NCBI GenBank assembly: GCA_938030735.1
Contig: CALHIM010000007.1
Location: 79,356 to 143,355 of the forward strand
From: an uncultured bacterium
GTDB lineage: Bacteria > Patescibacteriota > Saccharimonadia > Saccharimonadales > Saccharimonadaceae
Reading direction: 5' to 3'
DNA length: 64,000 nucleotides
The notes below the pieces were generated by a model. That model was not told where the DNA came from. It saw nothing but the letters and a program-made list of their open reading frames with translations, and did no database searches. Every line of letters begins with the position of its first letter. Within the stretch, counting starts at the first letter, position 1. The position numbers and the translations under genes were made by a program. Shown in pieces: positions 33,676-46,300 of this stretch.

Positions 33676-34482
33676 TCAAGATGATATTGCTGTGATTGCA
33701 GCTTTTGATCTCTGGTTTTTATTCCAAATTTGCCAAACCGCAATTTTTGTAGGAATTTCACCCGACCAGATTTGAATAGGTGAAAGCTTTCCCAGGTTTA
33801 CATTAGAATTTAGCGGAGATGAAAAAACTTCGCCATTTTCAGAAATAATAAAGTTTTCGTTATTTAAAGTTAAAATTTGAGCAGGATAAGAAAGCGTAAA
33901 TTTATGCAGAACTTCAACAATATTCGAAAGATTCATCGAGAAAGTTAGAACTTTTGGGTAAAAAACTTTCGAAAAAATCTTTTGAAGTTGTGTAAAGCTT
34001 GCTAAGATACTTATATTTTCTTTTAACAAAATCTCACTGAAAGAATCAAGTAAAATATCAACTGCATCGCGAGCGATAAAAATAGACTTCTCGCTTTCAA
34101 GAATAAATTTTTCGAAAAGAATTGCCGTTTCGGAGTTTTTGTTCGTATCTCCAATAAATAAAATAGAATCCGCCCACTTTTCACCAGCTTTAAAATCTAC
34201 CCAAGCTTCATTCGAAAATCCACCAGAAAGATTACTTTTTACGAAGATCAGCTCGCTTGAATCGATTTTAATGTCTTTTTTCAAACTGTCTGGCAATAAA
34301 ATTCGAACCTCCCCAACGCCAGTCTTTAAGGCAGTTTGGTGAGAAGTTGCGAGTCCGCGAAAAGCCCCTGCCCCACCTCCTATAATCAAAAGCTTGCCGG
34401 CATGTATTTTTTGCTCGGGTTTATTCCAAGCAATTTCAGGAAAAAGTAATTTTGAAGATTGAACTTGCCAAAAATTAAACAT
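33676..34482 (-). CDS. Degenerate NAD(P)H-hydrate dehydratase-like (YjeF C-terminal fold) protein
   Basis: 268 aa. The segment 'HAGKLLIIGGGAGAFRGLATSHQTALKTGVGEVRILLPDSL' (~27-67) matches the start of the ribokinase-like ADP/ATP-dependent NAD(P)HX dehydratase. The conserved GTGDVLAG catalytic loop near the C-terminus is not visible, so either the active site has drifted or the protein has another role. It overlaps the exonuclease III gene by eight bases. Identification is moderate. Confidence 0.45.
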   Translation of the reverse strand: MFNFWQVQSSKLLFPEIAWNKPEQKIHAGKLLIIGGGAGAFRGLATSHQTALKTGVGEVRILLPDSLKKDIKIDSSELIFVKSNLSGGFSNEAWVDFKAGEKWADSILFIGDTNKNSETAILFEKFILESEKSIFIARDAVDILLDSFSEILLKENISILASFTQLQKIFSKVFYPKVLTFSMNLSNIVEVLHKFTLSYPAQILTLNNENFIISENGEVFSSPLNSNVNLGKLSPIQIWSGEIPTKIAVWQIWNKNQRSKAAITAISS

Positions 34483-35359
34483 CTTTAAGCTCCAGCGAAA
34501 TTGGACAATGATCGCTCCCTATAATTTCGTTATGAATTTCGGCTTTATTTTTTTCTGAATTTAATGATTTTGAAACAACAAAATAGTCAATCCGCCAGCC
34601 AACATTTCGTTCGCGAGATTTTGCAAAATGGCTCCACCAAGTGTAAATTTCGGCCTTTTCTGGGTTTTGATTTCGAAAAATATCGAACAGATCGGCTTTT
34701 AAGAAATTAGAAAATCCAAGGCGCTCTTCATCTGTAAAACCGTGTTTTCCTCGATTAGCTTTTGGGTTTGAAAGGTCAATTTCCTCGTGGGCAACATTTA
34801 AGTCACCACAAAAGATAACCGAACTCGGCTTAAAAATATCTTGCGGATTTTCTTCAATAATTTCTAAATTTTCTGCAAAATCTTCTCTTGAAAATTCGCC
34901 ATTTTCTAGACCTTTTGAAAAAGCCAAAAAAGCTGCATCCCAATTTTCTCGTAATTTTAGGCGGCCCAAATCGTTTTTAGTATTTGGAGTGTAAACTGTA
35001 ATTAGCCAGAAATTATTAAATTTTGCAGCACAAATTCGCCCTTCAGTTGTGGCGTCGCCAAAATTATCACTAAGTTCAAAATTTTCTAAAATTTTTTTTG
35101 GAAAATTTCGCAAAATTGCTTGCGGTTTTTGCTTTGACCAGATTGCTGTTCCCGCATAACCTTTTCGTTCGGCGTGAGAATAAAATTTAAAATATTCAGG
35201 ATATTTTTCGTCAAAATTCTCTTTCGAAATTTGCGTTTCGTCAATTTTGATTTCTTGAAAACATGCGATATCGGGATTTTTTACGCTTAAAAATTCCGCT
35301 AAATTCCCTTTTTTTTCGACCGCACGAATTCCATTAATATTCCAAGAAAAAATTTTCAT
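34475..35359 (-). CDS. xth: Exodeoxyribonuclease III / AP endonuclease
   Basis: 294 aa of the endonuclease-exonuclease-phosphatase fold: 'KIFSWNINGIRA' at the N-terminus, metal-binding Glu in 'CFQEIKID' (~35-42), 'FCGDLNVAHEEIDL' (~199-212) and C-terminal 'GSDHCPISLEL' (~283-293). Cuts 5' of abasic sites in base-excision repair. smpB lies immediately upstream, its stop one base before this start. Confidence 0.93.
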   Translation of the reverse strand: MKIFSWNINGIRAVEKKGNLAEFLSVKNPDIACFQEIKIDETQISKENFDEKYPEYFKFYSHAERKGYAGTAIWSKQKPQAILRNFPKKILENFELSDNFGDATTEGRICAAKFNNFWLITVYTPNTKNDLGRLKLRENWDAAFLAFSKGLENGEFSREDFAENLEIIEENPQDIFKPSSVIFCGDLNVAHEEIDLSNPKANRGKHGFTDEERLGFSNFLKADLFDIFRNQNPEKAEIYTWWSHFAKSRERNVGWRIDYFVVSKSLNSEKNKAEIHNEIIGSDHCPISLELKDV

Positions 35360-35839
35360 CTAATACCTCTTTAACATTCTTGCATTTTCGCGCTCAGATT
35401 GGCGACGTTTTAAAGTTTCACGCTTGTCATATTGTTTTTTACCTTTTCCAAGCGCAATCACAATTTTAATAAAGCGACCTTCGGCTAAAATTTTAACTGG
35501 CACAATTGTAAAGCCTGCCTTCTTTTGGCTCGAAAAATCCTCAATTTGTTTGCGAGTTACGAGTAGTTTTTTGGGTGAAGTATCAATAGCGTCGGCTTTT
35601 GAAATTCCCTCGCCCTGATTTTTGAGCGAAAAACTTGCATTGTTGAGCCAAAGTTCTTCACCTTTTCGCCCGTTTCGAAGAGTCACAAAAGCGCCCTTTA
35701 AACTAACGCGGCCATCACGCACCGCACGAACTTCAACTCCACGCAAGCTCATCCCGGCAATAAGCTCGTCGCCAAGTTCATAATCGAACTGCGCCCGACG
35801 ATTAACAATATTTTTAGCAGAAGTTTTTGGCTTTTTCAT
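35360..35839 (-). CDS. smpB: SsrA-binding protein SmpB
   Basis: 159 aa from ATG 35839 (MKKPKTSAKNIV), chosen because TATAAT lies seven bases upstream (leaderless layout) and the protein start matches the family. Motifs: 'FDYELGDELIAGMSLRGVEVRAVRDGRVSLKGAFV' and the C-terminal 'GKGKKQYDKRETLKRRQSERE' tail that enters the ribosomal A site. Partners with tmRNA in trans-translation; no tmRNA gene is in the window. Confidence 0.96.
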   Translation of the reverse strand: MKKPKTSAKNIVNRRAQFDYELGDELIAGMSLRGVEVRAVRDGRVSLKGAFVTLRNGRKGEELWLNNASFSLKNQGEGISKADAIDTSPKKLLVTRKQIEDFSSQKKAGFTIVPVKILAEGRFIKIVIALGKGKKQYDKRETLKRRQSERENARMLKRY

Positions 35840-35920
35840 CTTAAAAATTATACCATTTTCAGCTTTTTTTTTCAACCAAGCGTGCTAAAATTTGAAGGAT
35901 AATAGTATAAGTTATTTTTT

Positions 35921-37234
35921 CTACAAATCAATTAAAAATTTTACCCCAATTTCGCTCTTTTCTATTTTATATTTAATTTTATAATTTGTTAAAATATTTT
36001 TAACAATATAAAGTCCGAATCCGCTACCTTTTTCTTTATTTAGGTCAAAATCTGTTTCGAAAATTTTAGTGTTTTTGTTGTCTTTGATCTTCTGATTTGA
36101 ATTTTCAATATAAAACCAGTTATTCTTGACACCAATATGTATTTGACCGTTTTGGTCGGAATGTTTTACAGCATTGCTCACTAGATTTGAGAGAATGATT
36201 TCTAACGCTGTTTCGCCAATATAAATTTCTTCTTGGCTCAGCTGATTATTTATTGAGATATTTCTTTGCTTGGCTAATAATTTATAATTATCTAAAACCT
36301 TTTGCAACACTTTATTGATTTTGATAAACTTTTCGTCATTTTTTAGACTTTCGAATGAAGAGGTTGATAATATCTGAGCGATGTTTTGAGTTAGCTGATC
36401 GACAATATCAAGACAATCTTCAATAGACTCCTCTTTGTTTTTATATCTGCCAATTCCATATTTCATATTTTCAAGAATTATTTTAAGGCTTGCTAACGGG
36501 GTTTTTAGCTCATGGGAGGCGCCTCTAAAAAACTCGCTTTTTAGTTTTTCGAGTTTAGTAATTTCTTGATTTTTGATTTCTAGGCCGTCAATTGATTCTA
36601 TGAGTGTTGAATATAAATCATTTATTTGGCTTTTTAGAGCGCCAACTTCATTTGTGGAATTGACTTTCAGCTTGGCATTTCGGTTAAGTTTCATCATTTG
36701 AGTAGTTGTAGTTTTAATTTCGTTGATATTCTTGGTAATGATTTTGGCATAAATTAATGAAACGATAATCGAAAAAATGAAAGAAAATAAAATTGAAATT
36801 GGCAAGAACTGAAAAGTTAGCTCTTTTGCGTCTTTGCTCATATCTGTTGTTGAGATGAATTTAACCAGTATTTTTTCGTTAGAAGCGGTCTGAACTTTTC
36901 TGTCTTCAATAACTAACGAGTTATTATTGCTGGTTAGATCCGCCTCAATCTGATTATCAATTTTAATCTCATTTAAATGGTCATTATCTTTCACGAAAGC
37001 TTTAACTTTGCTACTTTTAGAATACAGCTCAAGTATTTGCTTTATACTTTCGATATTTTTTCCTTGGATATTCTTGGTGATTTGGTCTGCTTTTTGGGTA
37101 ATTTCTTGCTTGCGAGTTCCGAGGTAGACTTTTGGAAAAATGAAGTAAATTAACGCATGAATTAAAATCGCTAAAATGCTCAACGTAGAAAACGTATACA
37201 AAAACATCTTTGGAAAAATTTTCAAATTTCTCAT
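35921..37234 (-). CDS. Membrane sensor histidine kinase
   Basis: 437 aa: TM1 (~9-33), extracellular sensor (~35-140), TM2 (~145-168), HAMP-like linker, HisKA with phosphoacceptor His in 'GASHELKTPLASLKIIL' (~238-254) and HATPase with N-box 'NLVSNAVKHS' and 'GSGFGLYIVKNIL'. Start overlaps the response regulator stop by four bases. With the neighbouring exporter genes this looks like an envelope-stress or antimicrobial-peptide sensing system. Confidence 0.9.
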   Translation of the reverse strand: MRNLKIFPKMFLYTFSTLSILAILIHALIYFIFPKVYLGTRKQEITQKADQITKNIQGKNIESIKQILELYSKSSKVKAFVKDNDHLNEIKIDNQIEADLTSNNNSLVIEDRKVQTASNEKILVKFISTTDMSKDAKELTFQFLPISILFSFIFSIIVSLIYAKIITKNINEIKTTTTQMMKLNRNAKLKVNSTNEVGALKSQINDLYSTLIESIDGLEIKNQEITKLEKLKSEFFRGASHELKTPLASLKIILENMKYGIGRYKNKEESIEDCLDIVDQLTQNIAQILSTSSFESLKNDEKFIKINKVLQKVLDNYKLLAKQRNISINNQLSQEEIYIGETALEIILSNLVSNAVKHSDQNGQIHIGVKNNWFYIENSNQKIKDNKNTKIFETDFDLNKEKGSGFGLYIVKNILTNYKIKYKIEKSEIGVKFLIDL

Positions 37235-37893
37235 TTTCTCTCCAGTGTGTAACCTATATTACGGATAGTTTTAATGCAGTCCAGCCCGAATTTTTTGCGT
37301 AAATCTTTTATATAAACGTCAATCACTCGGTCAAATGGTATATTTTCACTTTCCTTCCAGACATTTTCTAAAATTTGATTTCTGGTCAAAGCTCTGCCTT
37401 CGTTGAGTAATAAGTATTTTAAAACCTCAATTTCTTTTGCGCTAATTTCTACAGCGGAATTATTTATTTTTGCAGAAAAATTACTAAAATTAATTTCTAG
37501 ATCCTTATAACTAAAAACTTCGAATTTTTCATAATTTTTTGTAATGAGCGCGTCAATTCGAGCTTTCAAAACTGGGAGTGAAAACGGTTTTTCAATATAA
37601 CCATCCGCCAGATTCGAAAAGGCGGTGATTTTGAATTCTTCATCACTAAAAGCAGTTAAAATGAGAACTGGTAGATTGCTTTTCTCTCTGATTTTTCGAA
37701 GGACATCTAGACCGTTTATAAATGGAATTTGGATATCTAAAATCACCAAGTCGATTTTATTTGATTCGAATTTAGACAAAGCCTCTCGCCCATCGCGAGC
37801 CTCGATTGTTTCATAATTAAATTCAGATAGATATGCACAAATCCCTTCTCGTATTGTTGCGTCGTCTTCTGCGATAAGTATTTTCATTGTCAT
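37231..37893 (-). CDS. OmpR/PhoB-family response regulator
   Basis: 220 aa: REC domain (acidic 'AEDDATIREG', phosphoacceptor in 'LVILDIQIP', ~54) and a winged-helix DNA-binding domain (~125-220, 'LLNEGRALTRNQILENVWKE... RVIDVYIKDLRKKFG'). Own promoter at 37902-37930 with TATAAT eight bases before ATG, downstream of the exporter's terminator. Likely controls the adjacent ABC exporter. Confidence 0.92.
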   Translation of the reverse strand: MTMKILIAEDDATIREGICAYLSEFNYETIEARDGREALSKFESNKIDLVILDIQIPFINGLDVLRKIREKSNLPVLILTAFSDEEFKITAFSNLADGYIEKPFSLPVLKARIDALITKNYEKFEVFSYKDLEINFSNFSAKINNSAVEISAKEIEVLKYLLLNEGRALTRNQILENVWKESENIPFDRVIDVYIKDLRKKFGLDCIKTIRNIGYTLERK

Positions 37894-37901
37894 CTTTTAA
37901 T

Positions 37902-37930
37902 ATTATAACATTTTAGTGTATTGACTTCAA
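37902..37930 (-). promoter_or_regulatory. Promoter of the two-component operon
   Basis: On the minus strand TTGAAG (37925-37930) and TATAAT (37902-37907), 17-nt spacer; start codon eight bases further. Confidence 0.65.
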
Positions 37931-37972
37931 AGAAAATATCAGCGCAATTGTGGCACTGATATTATTTCTTTA
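37929..37972 (-). terminator. Terminator after ABC permease
   Basis: Long inverted repeat AAAGAAATAATATCAGTGC / GCGCTGATATTTTCTTT, overlapping the permease stop codon and just reaching the -35 box of the next operon. Confidence 0.7.
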
Positions 37973-39346
37973 TTCTGCGTCTGATAGTAAATCTTTAGGG
38001 TTTTTCTTTAGAATACCAGATGAAGCAATGTATAGCGAAATTGCTAGCATGATAGTCATGAATATAATTACCCAGACCAGCATATTTGGATTGATTGTCA
38101 TATCAAGACTACTGAGAGTTTTATTAAATCCATCCACCTCGGCGCCACCACCTAGGCCTGTTGAAGCTGATTGTTTGGCGATTTGCTTGGCGATATTTCC
38201 GGTAACACTTTGCAAAATATTATTTCCGATGTGTTTTCCTGCATAGCTAGCCAAGAAATATGAACCGATTAAAGCCGGGATTGTTACGAAAGCTAACTCT
38301 ACCGCAAACTGAGCTAAAATTTGGCCTTTCGAAATTCCTATTGAAAGTAGCACTGCGATTTCTTTTTTGCGAGCATTGATCCATAAGAATAGTAGTAGTG
38401 AAACTATAATTCCAGCGAATAATAATGACCCAATGAATAACTGGTTAGCTATAGAATAAACTCCTGAAATTGATTGTTGAAGCGCAGGATAGTTCGAAGA
38501 GCTTTTAATTAGACTGTATTCTTGCCAGTTTATATCTAATTTTCCAAGATCTTTTATAACTTGGTCAAGGTTTTTATTTCCTTTAACGGAAAAAGTCGCA
38601 TCTTGGTAAGTTGCCGTGTCTTCGGTGTTTCCATAAACCTTTGCTGCAGTGTGAATATCTGTAACTAAGGTATTTTCGTAAAGTTCTTGTGCAGCAGTAA
38701 CGCCGCCTTTGTTGTGCCCGTCAAAAAGGCCTTTTATCTCAACTTCTACTGTTTCGTTAGCGCCTTTTTCATTATCTGCATCAAATAAATTTGATTTTAG
38801 CTTAATTTTATCGCCAACTTTGAGATTGTTCTTTTTGGCTAAATCTTTGTGAATCAAAACCTTATTTTTGTCTTGAGTGGTTAAATGCTTGCCTTCAACT
38901 AATTTATATGCGCCTGAAACAAATTTAGTTTCCTTAGAAGAATCATTAACACCAGTAAGCATTACAGCTCTTTTAAAATTCTTAGCTCGCTCAGGTGATT
39001 GGTTGGCTGCGGTTTCGGCTGTTTCAATGATGTCATGGCCGTCTAAATCAGCAACGCTATTGATTCTTTTTACATAGCTTTCTATATTTTCAGAATTGGC
39101 GATTTTTTTAATATCTTGGCCCTTGACATTTCCTCCGCCTCTTGGCGTGCCAGGATTAACTCGGCGGTTTATTTCCATCGAAAAGCTATTTGTGATATTG
39201 CTAAAAGTTTTGGTTGAAGCTTTATCGGTAGCTTCTTTGATAGATAAGCTAATTAAACTTAATGCTGACATTGTCAAGATGACCAGCAAAATCACTAGTG
39301 ATTTTAAGCCTTTTCTCATTACATACGCAAAAGCATTTTTTAACAT
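37970..39346 (-). CDS. ABC exporter permease (MacB/FtsX fold), second subunit
   Basis: 458 aa: TM1 (~17-37), large extracellular domain (~40-310, with 'VEGKHLTTQDKNKVLIHKDLAKKNNLKVGDKIKLKS'), three C-terminal TM segments. The 'GKHLTTQDKNKVLIHKDLAKKNNLKVGDKI' stretch parallels 'GRHLEQNDREKALIHEAFAQKNNLKIGDKI' in the other permease at 40009, so the two form a paralogous pair. Ser/Gly-rich loop before the last TM. Probably works with the ATPase 14 bases upstream. Confidence 0.88.
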   Translation of the reverse strand: MLKNAFAYVMRKGLKSLVILLVILTMSALSLISLSIKEATDKASTKTFSNITNSFSMEINRRVNPGTPRGGGNVKGQDIKKIANSENIESYVKRINSVADLDGHDIIETAETAANQSPERAKNFKRAVMLTGVNDSSKETKFVSGAYKLVEGKHLTTQDKNKVLIHKDLAKKNNLKVGDKIKLKSNLFDADNEKGANETVEVEIKGLFDGHNKGGVTAAQELYENTLVTDIHTAAKVYGNTEDTATYQDATFSVKGNKNLDQVIKDLGKLDINWQEYSLIKSSSNYPALQQSISGVYSIANQLFIGSLLFAGIIVSLLLFLWINARKKEIAVLLSIGISKGQILAQFAVELAFVTIPALIGSYFLASYAGKHIGNNILQSVTGNIAKQIAKQSASTGLGGGAEVDGFNKTLSSLDMTINPNMLVWVIIFMTIMLAISLYIASSGILKKNPKDLLSDAE

Positions 39347-39360
39347 TATTTTACTCCTTT

Positions 39361-39999
39361 CTACCCACGTTTATTGATTAATTTTTTATTTTTAAGTTCG
39401 AACACGATATCAGCTGCGCGCGCAACTTCTTTGCTGTGAGTTACGACAATTACGCATTTATTTCTTTCTTTAGCTAACTTTTTTAGAATTTCGATAATCT
39501 CGCTAGCTGTATTTTCGTCTAGATTTCCAGTTGGCTCATCAGCTAAAATAACTGGTGCACTCGAAACTAGTGCGCGTGCAATCGCTACTCTTTGCTGCTG
39601 GCCGCCTGAAAGTTTCATTACGTTTCGTTTAATTTGGTGTTCGCTAAGGCCAAGTTCTAACAAAATATCTTGCTGAGCCTGACTGTTTACTAGGCGAATA
39701 TTTTCGAGTGGTGAAAGGTAATCGATGAGATTATAATTTTGAAAGACTAATGAGATGTTGTTTTTGCGGTGATTTGTGTAGCCGGTTTCTTGGATATTTT
39801 CTCCATTAAAAAGTATCTTTCCGCTATCTGGCTCATCTAGGCCAGCTAGTAATGAGAGCAATGTGGATTTTCCGGAGCCAGATTTACCAATAATTGCATA
39901 AAACTTTCCCTCTTCGAAACTTTCATTAACGTTTGCTAGAACTTTTTCTCTCGAATCTTTATAACTATAAGTTAAATTTTTAATCTCTAATATTTTCAT
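39361..39999 (-). CDS. ABC exporter ATPase (MacB/LolD-like)
   Basis: 212 aa: Walker A '[15 protein letters not shown]' (~37-51), signature '[13 protein letters not shown]' (~129-141), Walker B '[12 protein letters not shown]' and 'VVTHS'. Lies between its two permease genes. The set resembles exporters of antimicrobial peptides or lipoprotein-release machines; the substrate is unknown. Confidence 0.92.
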   Translation of the reverse strand: MKILEIKNLTYSYKDSREKVLANVNESFEEGKFYAIIGKSGSGKSTLLSLLAGLDEPDSGKILFNGENIQETGYTNHRKNNISLVFQNYNLIDYLSPLENIRLVNSQAQQDILLELGLSEHQIKRNVMKLSGGQQQRVAIARALVSSAPVILADEPTGNLDENTASEIIEILKKLAKERNKCVIVVTHSKEVARAADIVFELKNKKLINKRG

Positions 40000-40008
40000 A
40001 ATATTCTC

Positions 40009-41298
40009 CTAACTAATTTTTGATAAAATTTCCTTTGGTTTTTTAACTAAGATCATCGTTGACGCAATAATCACAGACAGAATAATTATTGTGATTAATA
40101 TGCCGTAACTTTGCGTAAAAACTATTAAGCTGTCTAATCCAAAAATATTGTTTGTGAAACTTGATGCTATAGATGAGGTTTCTTCGGCTTCACTGAGTCC
40201 TTTTGTGATTAAGCTGAAAACTGAATTTCCAAGAATGAAAGAGCTGATTATTGTTGGGATTGAAATTAAAACTAACTCTATGATAAATTGTAATATTATT
40301 TGAAGCTTGCTTGCGCCAATTGAAAGCAAAATTCCTATCTCGTAAATCCTCTCGCGCAACCAAAGTATCAGAATTAAGCTAAGTACCGCACTTCCACCAA
40401 TTATTATCAAATAAGTCATTAAATTGATAATATTTTTAACTCCTGCTATCGATTCTAGAGTATCCTTGAAAGCGGCATTATTTTTCTCGATCTTATATTT
40501 GGACCAGTCAATATTAAGTTTTTCAGTTTTTGCGATGGCTTTTTCTAGCTGATCTGCTGTTTCGGTGTATAGAGTTATTTTGCTTAAAAGGCCTTCATTT
40601 TCTGGTAGATTAAGCGCTTGCATAGTTGTTTTGAAATCTGAAAATATTGTATTTTCGCTAAAATCAGAAGATAAACCAGTATATTTCTCTTGCCTTTTAC
40701 CGCTAAAGATCCCCACAATCTCAAACCTAGTTTTTTGAGATTCAGTTCTTTTGTCGCTTGTATTTATTAAGCTGAGCTCAATCTTGTCACCAATTTTTAG
40801 ATTATTTTTTTGAGCAAAAGCTTCGTGGATCAAAGCTTTTTCCCTATCGTTTTGCTCCAAATGGCGACCTTGTTTGAGTTTAAATACGCCACTACTAAAG
40901 AGCGTATTTTTAGCGGTATTATTAGTGCTGTGAATTGCAACTGTATTTTTTAAGTCTTCATCGAGATCGTCTCGCTGAACCTGCTGATTAGCAGATATAG
41001 CTTTAGCATTTTTAGGTTTAGCCAATCCTTCGTATTCAAGCAATGATTCTTTGATTTCTTTAATATTTCGAATATTCTTAACATCTTTGTAGCTAAAGTA
41101 GCCCTGAGAATCTTTCTTAACTATCGAGAAAGATGAATTCGATGCTTTATATAGTGAATTCTCTAGGTTCCTACTAGAATTAACTACGCTCAAACATGCG
41201 TATAGGCTTGAAAACACCGCGGTAAGAATTAAAAAAACAATCGTAGTTCTTTTTTTCTTTCGCGTAACATAAGCCAGTGACTTTTGTATGATTCTCAA
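40009..41298 (-). CDS. ABC exporter permease (MacB/FtsX fold), first subunit
   Basis: 429 aa with TM1 (~17-37), extracellular domain (~40-285) and three C-terminal TM helices. TTG start at 41298 preceded by AAAGGAG. First gene of the exporter operon. Paralogue of the permease at 37970. Confidence 0.87.
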   Translation of the reverse strand: MRIIQKSLAYVTRKKKRTTIVFLILTAVFSSLYACLSVVNSSRNLENSLYKASNSSFSIVKKDSQGYFSYKDVKNIRNIKEIKESLLEYEGLAKPKNAKAISANQQVQRDDLDEDLKNTVAIHSTNNTAKNTLFSSGVFKLKQGRHLEQNDREKALIHEAFAQKNNLKIGDKIELSLINTSDKRTESQKTRFEIVGIFSGKRQEKYTGLSSDFSENTIFSDFKTTMQALNLPENEGLLSKITLYTETADQLEKAIAKTEKLNIDWSKYKIEKNNAAFKDTLESIAGVKNIINLMTYLIIIGGSAVLSLILILWLRERIYEIGILLSIGASKLQIILQFIIELVLISIPTIISSFILGNSVFSLITKGLSEAEETSSIASSFTNNIFGLDSLIVFTQSYGILITIIILSVIIASTMILVKKPKEILSKIS

Positions 41299-41415
41299 TC
41301 TATCTCCTTTCGCTTTAGTTTCATACTTAACTATATTTTATGATAGTTTTATGAAGTGAATATGAAATTTGATAGTTTGGTGGTTTTTTAAAAAGAAAAT
41401 TTCTAAACAGATCTA

Positions 41416-44282
41416 CTATTTTTCTAACTCTTTAATAATTGATTCAACTTCTTCTGCGGAAGTAACTTTTCGCCATTCTGTTTTGACTGTGTTTAGGAAA
41501 GTCTCCTGGCTATTAATCACAATTTTGTCACTTCCTTTTAGATTCTCAGGTTTCGCTTCAATAAACAAATCAATCTCGATATTCTTGTCGTTCTTAATTG
41601 CATAAATAAAATCTGGCGAAGTTGTCCCGCCTGTGAAAAGTGGAATTCGAATTGCTCGCTGCGGAATTTTACCAAATACCAAAACTTTTTCAGCTGGTTT
41701 AATTTTACTAATCTCCATTTCAGGATTTACAGAATCATAACAAATTTCATTCCACAGATTACGGTCATCAACTTCAATTTCCGTTGAAGAAAACGCTCCG
41801 AGCGAACTTTTCGAAATTTCCTCCACAAACTCTCCGTTGCGAATCAATGAAGTGTTTGCAGTAAAATCAAGTTTATTATATCCAAATTTTTGCGAAAATT
41901 CTTCTTCAAAAACTTTCTTAAAATCTCGGATAATATTCGCTAAGCTGATCACGTTAAAACATTCTTTTTTAAAATTATTCTTTTTTGATAATATCGCTTT
42001 GTGCCAAATTTTTGGTGAAATATTTGTGTTTTGCGACAATTTTTTCAAAAAATCACCATAATGAATCGCTTCCAGAGTATAACCAGAATCAACGCGCGAA
42101 ACCTCGCTGCGTATTTCCCCTCCGTCAGAAACCAGGCTTTCTTTTTCGTTATAAATTTCGCTTTCACGCAAGTTTTTGCCAATTGATTTTTCCGCAATTT
42201 TGAAAATTTTATCCTCACTCAATTCCTCGAATTTAATCATATATCTTTGTGAAACTTCAAGCCACAACTGTTTAATTTTCTCCCAGTTATTTTTGCGAAG
42301 TTTAACTTTTTCAGCTGATTTCTTTGGATTGTTTCGAATTTTATCTTTCCGTACGCCAGAGCTTGGCAATAATTCTTGGAGTTTTTCGCTATTGATAATT
42401 TTTTCATTGTCGTCAATAATCTTTTCGTCGGTTAATCTGTTTCGAACTTTTCGTCGATTTTCACCATATTTGATAGAGATTAATTCATCGACAATATCAT
42501 CGCTAATTATTCCTTCGAAAACTTTACCGCCATCAGTGTTGATTTCGCTAACAAGTTTTTTAATAAAATCATTTTCACTAAAATCAACAATATAGCTCAA
42601 GCGAAACTCTTCTTCGCTTAGCCGGCGTCCATTTTCATCAACTGGCAAACGTAAACCGCGTCCAACTTCTTGAAGTTTCGAAATCTCACTTCCAGAGCTT
42701 CGAATCTTTGCAATCACAAAAACATTTGGATTATCCCAACCTTCTCGCAAGGTCCATTTTGAGAATAAGAATCGTCGTAAAATCCACTTCCCTTTTTCGT
42801 CTTTAAAAGAAATCAAGCGATTTTTGTTACGTAAAATATCATCAACTTCATTTTGAATTTGTTCATCGCCCTTCCCAGCAGCATCTTCAGCAAAATATCC
42901 GCCGTGGCATTCCGTGATGTTTCCAAGCGATTTTTCGAGAAAATCTTTATATTCGATATTTGTTTCTTTCGAGATTGCATCTTTAAGCTTTTTTCGTAAA
43001 AGTTTTTCGAAAGTGCTTTTCAGCCAACCATCCTCTTTTCGATAAGATGAAATCGAATCGATAAAGAAGAGCGAGAGTGTTTTAATTTTTGCTGGATTTT
43101 CACCAGCGTTTTCACGCACCCAGTTTTCGCGTTCTTTTTCGAAATGTTTGTCTAAGGCTTGTGAAATCATAATTTCTTGATATGAAGCGTGCGAAGTTTT
43201 TGGGAAGAGCTTCATTCCTTTTTCGAGTTCTAAACCGCTTGAAAGTGCTTTCGCTCGCCCACCTTCAAAAGTTAGACCGCCCTCAAAATCGCTTGGCAAA
43301 CTTTCGCCTGCAAGAATTTCGAACTCTTTTGCTCCTTTTGTTAGGGTTAATTTTGACGTGGTGGCGCTTTTTACGGTGTATTTTTCATGCTCATCACTGT
43401 GAATTTCAGGATAAAACGCATCAACCGCTTTCACTAAACCTTGGTTAAAGCTCTCAACAGCATTTAAATCATAAACTAAATTCGAATAATCTTTTTGAGT
43501 AGTTGCACTTTTACCCTTGCCAATTTTAATCTCAGGAAAAGTAGCACCAAAACGCAAAATCAGTTGCGGTTTCAAATTTTCAATAGCTTGAAAAGCTTTC
43601 GAATCACGTTTGAATCTGTGTGGTTCGTCAATCATTAAGATCGGTCGCGTAGCTTTGATTGCTTCTAGTGGTTTTGAAACGCTCGAGATTAAAGTTTGGT
43701 CATATTCTTCTGTCATTGATTTTGAAGTGATCATCGCGTCATTAATCAATAAACATTTAATTGTTCCGTACTGATTTCGCGTTCCCTCCAAAAAATCCAC
43801 CAATTCGCTTGGTAGGGTTTTTCGCCCTTTTTTGGTATTGAAAGCTCCGGCGTTAATCACACTTAGATCAATTTTTACATCAGGATAAAAAGTCGAAAAA
43901 TATCGTCGGGCATAATCTGCTGAAATGAAATTCTTCGCACCTTCTTTAATCGCCAAGCTCGGTACAAAAATAATGAATTTATTCAACCCAAAATTTTTAT
44001 AAAGTTCATACATCGTTTTTGTATAAACAAAAGTCTTTCCTGTTCCGGTTTCCATTTTGATGTCGATAATATTGTTCGAGCCCAAGTTAAAACTACTTGG
44101 CTTTGTGCTTTTTTCGACAAATTTTCTCACATTTTCGGTACGTAATTTAACTATTGGATTAGCATAAACATATCTAGAATCCGGATCGCTTTTTTCGTCA
44201 AAATCACGGCAACCTTCCATCGCGCCAACAATCGCATCAATCGCTTTTTGTTGGTGTTCCAAAGTCTCCAAATAAATCGCCA

Positions 44283-44283
<1 letters not shown>
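41416..44283 (-). CDS. res: Type III restriction enzyme Res subunit
   Basis: 955 aa. SF2 helicase/translocase: 'IKMETGTGKTFVYTKTM' Walker A (~75-91) and 'ILMIDEPHRFKRDSK' (~215-229), later 'FSKWTLREGWDNPNVFVIAKI... QEVGRGLRLPVDENG' motif VI. The C-terminal nuclease has PD...EAK ('TSPDFIYAI...IDLFIEAKPE', ~910-935). Cleaves DNA after meeting unmodified sites together with Mod. The ATG overlaps the mod stop (TAATG). Full length, no frame breaks. Confidence 0.95.
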
Positions 44284-46235
<1,952 letters not shown>

Positions 46236-46300
46236 TTGTTACTCTCCTTAATTTTCCTAAATCTTCTATAATTTTAGCATAAAACTAATTAAAAATCTAT